A stretch of 17,548 nucleotides of DNA from Coprinopsis marcescibilis (Eukaryota; Basidiomycota; Agaricomycetes; Agaricales; Psathyrellaceae): positions 1 to 17,548 of the forward strand of contig ML210540.1 in assembly GCA_004369085.1 (NCBI GenBank). Direction: 5' to 3'. Within the stretch, counting starts at the first letter, position 1; every line of letters begins with the position of its first letter. The notes under the pieces were generated by a model, which had not been told where the DNA came from, did not search any database, and worked only from the letters and a program-made list of their open reading frames with translations. The position numbers were made by a program, and so were the translations under genes. Below, piece after piece: positions 10,495 to 17,548 of this stretch.

Positions 10495-11350
10495 TTATAT
10501 CCCCTTGTATTCGTATGTATGTCCTGTCTTATTGGTTACCCAGCTTGGGTTCCCTTGGGAAATGCGGAGTTGGTGATTGGAAAGGGTTGGATGCGCTTCC
10601 TTTTCAGAGATATTGTGCCATTTGTTGTCGCTATACATGACCCAGAAAGCCTTCTGATTTCCGGAGACTGCGACAAAAAGATCGCCCGCGGTGGCCTCCT
10701 TCACTTGCTTCTCAGTGGAGTCAAAAGAATGCGGCGATCCCAGGTGTTCCCCTGCCTTTCCCGTGTAACAGAAGACGTGGAAGACGACATTCATGCTTCA
10801 TATCTTGTGCAACTTTATCTGTATGTTGGGCCAGGAATGTGCGCCTGTATGGTTCAACATGTCAGCGTAGTCAGGAGGGATTGCATAAGGCTTTGCCGAC
10901 CGATTTCATCGTGCGATTGAGTCTTCTGCGATTGCGCATCCAGGATGAGCTGTGGCTCTATGGCATGCATAAGACATGTTGGCTGAGAACAGATTGTTGA
11001 GACAAGTTTGCTCACCTTCCTGGGCAGTGGAATCGTCATAACTGGTGTTTTGATCGTCGAAAGTAGGAGTAGAATGACGAGATGAGGATGTGACGGAGGG
11101 TTTTTCTCTTTTGCTCTTCTGCGAAGCAACTATTATGTCCTCGGAACTGGAGTTCAGGATGTACGACTTACAGTGGATTGAGATACAAGTGGGAATGTTT
11201 TGGTGATCATCAAAGGGAGTCTATGCTAGAAACAATGTCAGGCAGGGCTCTTAAGCGTTGACTGGTGATGGTTACCTTCTGGCCTTTGCTACTCTTGTGT
11301 GAGCTTTCTCTTCGGGAGTTGCTGGCGAATTTAACCTTAGGTTCTTTCAT
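10495..11350 (-). pseudogene. Unknown Ser-rich protein with conserved-looking C-terminal half, two in-frame TGA codons
   Basis: Not recognised by name. Proposed exons are 11350-11276 (ATG, basic/Ser-rich MKEPKVKFASNSRRESS), 11225-11172, 11139-11016 and 10982-10495. Introns are 50, 32 and 33 nt, all GT-AG, and every junction keeps phase, giving about 246 codons. The first half is serine/lysine-rich and disordered. The C-terminal 160 codons look folded, with blocks such as PYAIPPDYADMLNHTGAHSW, VVFHVFCYTGKAGEHLG, GDLFVAVSGNQKAFWVMY and HPTLSNHQL. TGA codons at 10906-10908 and 10798-10800 interrupt this half, and the same frame continues past both to a TAA/TAG-type end at 10495. A TATA box sits 51-56 nt upstream of the ATG. 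The two very short introns are unusual but both carry canonical borders. The gene is either recently inactivated or read through. Confidence 0.6.
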
Positions 11351-11400
11351 GTCAAAGAATATCAGACGAGATGTTTCTTTGCAGTGTAAGCTGGGTTGGC

Positions 11401-11406
11401 TTTATA
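11401..11406 (-). promoter_or_regulatory. TATA box of the gene starting at 11350
   Basis: On the minus strand the sequence reads GGGTATAAAGCC. It lies 51 nt upstream of the proposed ATG at 11350, leaving room for a transcription start about 25-30 nt downstream and a short 5' leader. The position and the match to TATAAA support it, and it in turn supports the choice of start codon. Confidence 0.6.
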
Positions 11407-11798
11407 CCCGCAAAACACGAGGCAAGTTCATTTGACTCAGACAATTGATGGACATGGACTCAGCCGAGTACACATTGTCCCTATGATGGTTACAGGTTTA
11501 CACCTCATTTCGCCTCGCAGCTAAGTCGCAAATGGCTTGAAAGCCTTGATTTCCCAATGCCAGTATCTACCCCCAGAGCCATGGCAGAGGCTCCACGACC
11601 GATGCTAAATTGTGAATCATGAAGTCCAGGTCATCGAGTATCAGGCTGATGTGATGGCCTGAAAAAAACATCATGCAGAAAACGACGAGCAAGACACCGA
11701 TGAGACGGAATACTTTGGCAAGACTTAAATGAGACAGTGCCAGCTGATTTAAAGAATGAACACATCGAATGGCTCGGTATCAAAGTATGCTCAGGCGA
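11407..11798. other. Intergenic, no gene seen
   Basis: This stretch lies between the TATA box of the unknown gene and the stop of the WD40-type gene. It has only short frames. A minus-strand reading after a CAG at about 11665 (HHISLILDDLDFMIH) is open for about 30 codons and might be a relic 3' exon of the WD40-type gene, but I cannot join it in phase. Confidence 0.4.
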
Positions 11799-12790
11799 TT
11801 ATGTGAGTGCCGTCTGGAAGGCGGGCATGCTTTGAAGGGATATATCAGGCGTCATTTGGAAGTTTAGAAAGACGAGATTTACCGCAACAACTTGAACTGG
11901 GATAGCACCTAAAGGTATGGTAAGCCTGAGGATGTGTACAGACGGCATTCGAAATGTACGATTGCTGAGGCGAAGGGTACTGGTTGTCCTTCTGTCGCTC
12001 AGCGACCAGATATATGCCTCCCCATTGTCGCTTCCTGCCATGAGCGTTTCATCGGTGATAAAGGCAAGGCAGACTGGAACGTTACGTTGAATGGCGACAT
12101 GCAGCTTCACATGCAGCTTGGGTCAATCCTCGATTGTGTAAACGTGAATACCATCCTGGAGATTCCATACAGCGAGTGTTTTGGTCAGTTCGTTGAATGC
12201 CATGGCGCCACTGGGTACTTCGAGTCAGCACAGGCAAAAGAAACTGCAAAAGAGCTTACATGTGATGATGCAAAATGCCATGCCATTGACGGCGTTTGGA
12301 GCATAGATCCCAAGCAATCCTTGAATTGTATCGTTAAGATCAAGCACGTAAGAAGATATATCAGCACTCACAGCACCCCGGCGTCAAGAATTCCGACAAT
12401 TATGCCCTTGCCTTCATCATAGAACGAGACTGTTCAATACAGTATGTGGTCTGGTTCAGATATGATCTTGCCGTTCACGACCCTGTCCAGATCATTGGTG
12501 ATTTCAACTAGGCCTTCAAAATTGCGTTAAAACAAGTACACATCGCATCAGGCCTCAATGCACGACTCGGGGTTTCCGCTGTGATGGAGAAGATGCGTAA
12601 GTGGTGGCCTCCGACAACTGCGATTTGCCTTCCATGAACATCGATTGACTCGATTGGCAGATCCATAATGGTAAACTGATCATCGAGTGAGAACATAGAC
12701 TAGTAGGCAGATATAGTCAATGAAACTATTGACAGTGAAATGAGCAAAAAGACTTACAGCTCTACCACTCTTCCTCCAAAGCGTCAGTGA
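11799..12790 (-). pseudogene. WD40-repeat-type protein, 5'-truncated, two in-frame TGA codons
   Basis: Proposed exons, read downward: from about 12790 to 12758, 12699 to about 12567, about 12512 to 12372, 12319-12260, 12210-11960, 11908-11883 and 11813-11799 (TAA). Introns are 58, about 54, 52, 49, 51 and 69 nt, mostly with clear GTAAGT/GTGAGT donors. The product shows beta-propeller character: SIDVHGRQIAVVGGHHLRIF, LTKTLAVWNLQDGIHVYTIED, and FITDETLMAGSDNGEAYIW, the last close to the blade pattern 'aagSdnGeayiWsl'. It probably mediates protein-protein contacts like other WD40 proteins. TGA codons at 12434-12436 and 12123-12125 sit in open frame. A propeller needs about seven blades and only about three to four are visible; upstream of 12790 the next gene's promoter begins, so the 5' half is missing or elsewhere. 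Confidence 0.68.
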
Positions 12791-12895
12791 TTATTTTACT
12801 TATCATGCTGTATGTGCCTTGTTCAAACAATTGTGATTGTCCACTGTTTATTCTCGCCCACCGACAGACCTTTGAACGTGAATTCCCTTGTGGCA
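12791..12895. promoter_or_regulatory. Short region between divergent genes
   Basis: About 105 nt separate the first visible exon of the minus-strand WD40-type gene from the ATG at 12896 of the plus-strand gene. If the WD40 gene really began here this would be a bidirectional promoter, but that gene appears 5'-truncated, so the spacing more likely marks a rearrangement point. No clear TATA box is seen for the plus gene; the AT-rich TTATTTTACTTATC at 12791-12804 is the best candidate. Confidence 0.3.
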
Positions 12896-15448
12896 ATGGC
12901 TGCAGACCTGATTTCCAGGGTTCTTGAATTCACAATCATTGTTCTTATTATTCTGATTGCTGTTGCGGTCTTGGCATATGTTGGGTATATGTGTAGTTCT
13001 CTCCTACTGTGGCTCCATCTAACTTGGTTCAACTGGTCTGGTAGCGAGCAGCACGAGTACTATGCAGGATTCTCGATGGGCGCACACTCTTTTGTATCTG
13101 GCCTCACATAAAGGTGACTGTGTGGCCTTCGTTTCTCGGAATAATTGCTGATTGTCTCTTCAGGGTGCCGGTTTGATTGTGTTATCTGGTTTGGATAATG
13201 TATGGGAATGCAAATCTCAACAATAGACTTTCTGAAACTAATTCATCTCATTTCAGCTGCGACTTACATCGGGCATCAGCGACATTGAGGCATCGTATCG
13301 TTTGCAGATATCGGTATGTTCATTGGATGCTGCCTGATCTCAACGAGCTTATCTCTTCATCAAGGCCTTTGCAGCCCACTGCTTTCTCAATGCTGCTTTC
13401 CAGCCTCCCCTCGTTCACATTTTAAAGGGCTGGGTGCAATGGCTGTATTTCGTCAGTCGACTCGTAGACAAGGCATGCTTTTCCGGGATCATTTTATGGG
13501 TGCGTCAAGCTCCCATCACCGTGGCCCGCCGTTCAAACTCGACTAGGCGTTCACCTCGTACCATTTGGAAGAATTGACCTTGCAATGGCTGACCCATTTG
13601 ACAAATTGCAAGATGTCGCTGTTACTGCGCTTTGTGTGGGTAAGCACCCCATCTTTTACAAACTCCATGTAGTACAAGGTAGCTTACTCCCCTACAGGCT
13701 TTTATATGCTCTCAGGTATCTTTCCCTTTGGCCAAGAAATGGTTGCACGGAATCTTGCCCTGCATACTCTCAGGTTGTTTTCATGAAGGACTGAGCAATC
13801 GACTTCTACATATCTGGGTACGTCCCTCCCATCTCACACCTCATTTACCAATTCCAAACTACCATCAGGACAAGCTGGGCGACTTTATTGGCACTTTCAT
13901 TCACTTCGCAGCCATGCTGCACGAAACTTTGTTTCCTCGTATGGCACAACCTGGAGATTTGGTGAGGCAGCCCGCTGTGCAGTACTGCCCCTTTATCTAA
14001 CATTGCCTATGGAGGATGATGACAGCGCTGCAGTTGAAAGCAACGACTCCAAAGCGGCAGTGTCCAAACCGGTAGAAGATGACAATGCCTCCAGAACAGT
14101 TCCTGCAGGTGCACCGTTGCTTACAGAGGAGGGCCATGGTATTGCAATCCAAAGCAGTAACTCAGAAGCCACAGAGCCCACCTTTTCCCAACAACATGAC
14201 AGCATGACGCCCTTTCCGCAGCCAGGGTTTGGCAATACCAATGGGAGCGGTGATCAGGAATGAGGAGGGAACATTTCCTTTGAGCCCAACTATCCTGCCA
14301 GCGGCAACGAAACCGGCCAACCAGACAAAGCCAAAGAAGAGCAATGCTCTGAGGTCAATTCGTTTCAGCAGGTTTCTGGTAGAGATGAACAGCATGGAGA
14401 CACCCGAAATGTTGTGCAGACAGAACCAATGCCACCAACAATACCTGATGTGCATTACGAAGTCATTGTTACTAACGTTTTGGGCTCAACTCTCATTTCC
14501 CAGTCAACCCCAGAGCAAGATAACGACATCAATGTCAGGTTGCCCAGCTCTCCTCATCAATCCAATGGGCGCATGTCTCCAGTGGAGACAGGAGCAGAGA
14601 ATGACAGTAGGAGAAGGGACTCGGAAGACGATACATCTGCAGGGGAAGAAGGTGCTTCTGAGGACAAAACTTCAGTTCATGACAGTACTTTCGGAAAAGA
14701 AGCTCACAACAGCAACCCTCAAGGCGATCGTCAGGAGTCTAGCCAATGTGAGGGCAAAGGCAAAGGCAAAGACTTCCATCTAGACAATCAAGAAGCGAAC
14801 AACAAGGAGATGAAAGGCGTTTGGAATGCCGCCAGACCGGGTTTTCAATCTGAAGGGAGTATGGGAAATGGGCCTGATTCCCCTAGGTCCGTAAGTCTTT
14901 AACTTCAGTTGGAGATAGTGGAAGCTCAGGAACTGGCCCTGACATTTTTCGAGGCCCAGCGATCCTTAGACTTGTGGAACCCTCCCAATTTCCAAAGCCC
15001 GAGGTCTTATGAACCAGGCATGGGAGGGTCAATCAGCTTTGAAGATGGCGGATTCGATGGAATAATGAGTAACTGGACTAGCCCTTCACCTGTACGCCTG
15101 CCTATAAAATACCCCTTACATTCTATATCCCATGCCCATTAGAAACGTCTAAGTACATGGACACGAACACCCTCCAATAACTCGGTATGGTCTTTTGTCC
15201 ACACTATGGGGCCGTCTGACTCGTGGCTCCAGGATCTGGGCTACATTTTGAAAGCAAGCAATGCACATCGTTGGCAAAAACAGGTAGTTTTAAACTCCTT
15301 CCCCCCCTTTCGTGACCTCATGCATTCTCCCTTAGACACCGGAATACGATTTTCAAGGGATTCTTTTCAAACCGGTATGAAGATAAAGATAATAATTTGT
15401 CGAAACCAAATGCTAACCTTTCACGGATTGCAGGACCTCAGGGCCTTG
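12896..15448 (+). pseudogene. Multi-exon membrane protein with long acidic/Ser-rich disordered region, frameshifted
   Basis: Not recognised. Supported exons: 12896-13040, 13164-13199, 13257-13313, 13365-13639, 13698-13715, 13774-13817, 13869-13961, 14015-14890, then from 14909 or 14930 to 15091, 15143-15283, 15336-15374 and 15434-15448. Introns are mostly 51-59 nt. Phases agree at nearly every junction; 13040/13164 is unresolved. The N-terminus has a strong transmembrane helix (FTIIVLIILIAVAVLAYVGY). A second hydrophobic block is in 13365-13540 (VHILKGWVQWLYFVSRLV, then FSGIILWV). 14015-14890 is acidic, Ser/Gln/Asn-rich and ends in a KGKGKGK run: a disordered tail. One extra A near 13569-13573 gives a stop at 13575, and removing it joins the frame to ATG-containing ADPFDKLQDVAVTALCV. 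TGA at 14261-14263 interrupts the disordered part. The chain stays in phase toward the F-box-like exons, so both may be one gene. Confidence 0.55.
14891..14908 (+). other. 18-nt sequence with all intron signals, or start of a 39-nt intron
   Basis: GTAAGTCTTTAACTTCAG begins with a perfect GTAAGT donor, contains a TTTAAC branch-like motif and ends in CAG. Its phase is 0 and it contains the only stop (TAA, 14900-14902) between two long stretches of the same frame. An 18-nt spliceosomal intron would be far below the usual fungal minimum. The alternative acceptor GCTCAG at 14924-14929 makes a 39-nt intron, also phase 0, in the range of the 32-33 nt introns proposed elsewhere in this window. Confidence 0.5.
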
Positions 15449-15559
15449 GTTAGCTAAGCACTGTCTGATACAAGGCATAGCACTAGGGTAGACCTATCAC
15501 CACAGGTAATTGAAGCACTTCGTTTGACCAACACATGTTTTAATACCTCCATATTTTAG

Positions 15560-17417
15560 GATTTTCAACAGCTGGAATCTATACTTGAAGAACAGCTAGC
15601 AGCCAAAGCCCTCGTTGAAGACCTCACCGAAGACCTCGCGAAATCACCTGTCAAGGGCATTGCAGAGGATTTCCTAGCCTTACACCCCTTGGTCAAGGAA
15701 ATACAATCCCATCTTCAACCATACATACCGCACACAGATCCCTCTCCCCTGCAGGCGCATCTGGTAAGCTGCATCTGTGCATGTTTTCCTGAAACATTTC
15801 TGATGCAATGGCATCCAGTTCCGCAAGATTTCTCGTCCCTTTCAATTAAAGGACAAATCTCTTGTTGATCACGCTATATTGGCCATTGCCGCTGCTGTGG
15901 TTGACCCCAAGGTTAACCAAACTCCGATGAAATGGAAGGCAGCTACAGCCACTTTTCTCAACCTCACATTGGTGTCTCACAAGTGGAATAAGATTCTCAA
16001 CGAGGGGTGACACCTTTGGGGGTATGTGTTGGAAGTTGACCGTGCACCTATGGAGTGGCTCTGCACAGCTTTATCAAAATCGCAGGACCCAGCTTTGGAC
16101 GACAGCCTGCAAATGAAGAATCTACATGTCTGCTTCGAAGAGCAATACCAAGATAGGGGGGACAATGATTCTGTATCGTTCAAAAGATGCGAAATTCTAT
16201 TCAATGCCTACCGTTTCTCCAGTGTTCGAATTGACTCCTATAGATCTTGGATTGTCGGTGTTGAGATTGAGCCCATCTCTCACTGTATAGTTGCACTCCC
16301 TATTCTTCCTCTGCCCCCAAGCGGCAGTAGCAATCAGCTTTATATTTCCCCCACCAGCATATCCAGTGGTCTCTACTGCTTCGATAGTTTCTGCAGACTC
16401 ACATCGCTTTCAGTCACGGATGGGTCGTTTGGAAAGCCGGCAAAGCAAAGTTATCGTCAAGAGTTCCACCAAGAGCCTCTCAACATTTCGCTTTGGTTGA
16501 AAATCCTCGCACGCTTGCCGAAACTCGTCTCGCTTACTTTGCGAGGTTGCGTCCACCCACTGACGCCCCAAACCATCTCCACATCCACGACTCTTCCTCT
16601 GCTCGAGCATCTCCATCTCCACACAGACGTAACTGCGGTATATAGCCTTGTTCAGGCCCTCAAATTGCCCAATGTTTCCCATGTTTGCTTGCATGTGGGT
16701 CAAGAATCCACAGGACCTCAATCTTGGCTGTTAGGTCCCGCAACGATTGCATACATGGCTTCATGCTTTGACATAATCAACTGGGAGTCTGCTGGCATCT
16801 ACTACTTCAGTGCCCATGCAGACTGGATGACTCTCTATACGTGCACTCCTCCAGGAGGTGAGCACCGCAGGTCTTTTGCACTCACGTTCTGGCATTACGT
16901 GTTTGGCCAAATGCCTTCAGCGGAACCATTCCCGGCTGAAGCACTATGGATGCAGAATGGGGCATGGATCAGCTTTGCTAGTGCCATGAAGCGGGTACTT
17001 TCGACTGTGAAGACTGTCATGTTTGACGTAGAAGACTCATACGCCGCCATTACGCCATGCTTATTCTCCTTCGCCGGCATGCAAGACGTCAACCTTCTTA
17101 TTCTACCAAACAAAGCAGCCTTCAACCAGCTCGTTGGTTGGATACGTGATCGCAGTCAAACCAATTTCGCGCCAAAGTTGACAAGATTATCGCTTTACCC
17201 AAACTCTGTCAGAGACCTCATCGTTCAGCGGGAGATTGCGGAAATCATTTGTTGGCAAGTTCTGAAGGAGGAGAGTAGGCTCAAGCAAATCATGTTCAAG
17301 CTCCCATGGGAGAGCACTGGTGGCCAATTGGTGGAAGTCAAGGGTGATGATATCCCACATCTTCTTAGGGGGTTAGGATTGCAGATATTCCTTCTTCAGA
17401 GCTATCAAATCCTATGA
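15560..17417 (+). pseudogene. F-box-like / leucine-rich protein, one frameshift and one in-frame TGA
   Basis: Exons are 15560-15764 and 15819-17417 (TGA end), with intron 15765-15818 (54 nt, GTAAGC...CCAG). The first exon is a Glu/Ala/Leu helix (LESILEEQLAAKALVEDL). The second opens with an F-box-like segment: DHAILAIAAAVV, then FLNLTLVSHKWNKILNEG, then LWGYVLEVD, the spacing of agaricomycete F-box proteins (LVCxxW...LW). F-box proteins recruit substrates to SCF ubiquitin ligases through SKP1. Next comes a long leucine-rich part (LARLPKLVSLTLRGC, LPLLEHLHLHTDVTAVYSLV, FAPKLTRLSLYPNS), suggesting irregular leucine-rich repeats for substrate binding. TGA at 16008-16010 lies between the two halves of the F-box-like motif. 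A C-run at 15719-15721 is one base too long for the phase of the next exon. Without these two changes the frame is open for about 600 codons, linked in phase to the upstream exons. Confidence 0.62.
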
Positions 17418-17548
17418 ATAACATATGATTCCATCTTTTCCTCATCTGTTTAGAGGGCACGGTGTCGTATTGACGATATGTTTGGTATAAAGACACATAT
17501 GAATCTCAGTATTTGTTTATCAGAAATGCCAAGCAAATTCACTTCACA

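Noticed and set aside
10345..10920. 191-codon plus-strand open frame
   Set aside because: It overlaps the better-supported minus-strand exon 10495-10982; its composition is irregular and it has no splice or start context.
12812..12898. Upstream start at 12812 for the membrane protein
   Set aside because: It begins with a non-ATG or weaker context and adds residues with no clear pattern; ATG 12896 directly precedes the hydrophobic helix.
15092..15142. TATAAAA box at about 15102 as the promoter of the F-box-like gene
   Set aside because: It lies inside a well-supported 51-nt intron whose flanking exons join in phase, so a promoter role is not needed.
6133..16010. UGA recoded to an amino acid (alternative code or programmed readthrough) as an explanation for the TGA-only stops
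   Set aside because: TGG is used freely for Trp, the proposed listerin and F-box ends use ordinary stops including TGA, and no fungal nuclear code with UGA reassigned is known to me. Frameshifts in the same genes also point to decay. CpG deamination is the simpler reading.

Overview
The window looks like nuclear DNA of a basidiomycete, most likely an agaricomycete mushroom. Genes are split by many short GT-AG introns (mostly about 49-65 nt, some apparently 32-39 nt). They encode families that I know from Agaricomycetes: a listerin (LTN1/RKR1) homologue, a Tnp2/CACTA-type transposase, a WD40 protein and an F-box-like protein. There is no bacterial-style operon structure, and I recognised no rRNA, tRNA or CRISPR.

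Layout. (1) 1-95 is a (CTTTT)n microsatellite, followed by a pyrimidine-rich leader and a small three-exon plus-strand gene (234-711) of unknown function. (2) 878-4963, minus strand, is a long multi-exon fragment of a listerin ribosome-quality-control E3 ligase. It lacks the N-terminal part and the C-terminal RING, and carries several small frameshifts. (3) 5033-5476, plus strand, is an orphan 147-codon ORF. (4) 5491-9586, minus strand, is a nearly full-length Tnp2-like DNA transposase, interrupted by five in-frame TGA codons and possibly a sixth. (5) 9587-10494 is unresolved, with one plausible plus-strand exon. (6) 10495-11350, minus strand, is a serine-rich lineage-type protein of unknown function, with a TATA box at 11401 and two in-frame TGA codons. 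(7) 11799-12790, minus strand, is a WD40-type gene lacking its 5' part, with two TGA codons. (8) 12896-17417, plus strand, is a chain of exons encoding membrane segments, a long acidic/serine-rich disordered region, a helical segment and an F-box-like/leucine-rich C-terminal part. It is one fused gene or two adjacent genes, again interrupted by TGA codons and two single-base frameshifts.

The unifying observation is decay. Across five unrelated coding regions on both strands, at least eleven premature stops sit inside otherwise continuous reading frames, and all of them are TGA. That is what C-to-T change at CpG does to arginine CGA codons, and it fits a methylated, RIP-like or otherwise silenced accessory region better than ordinary neutral decay. 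Superimposed on this are single-base indels, several in short homopolymers. Those could be real decay or uncorrected long-read consensus errors, and the sequence alone cannot separate the two. I found no obvious functional system; the genes look like a mosaic of a truncated housekeeping-gene copy, a dead transposon and lineage-specific genes.
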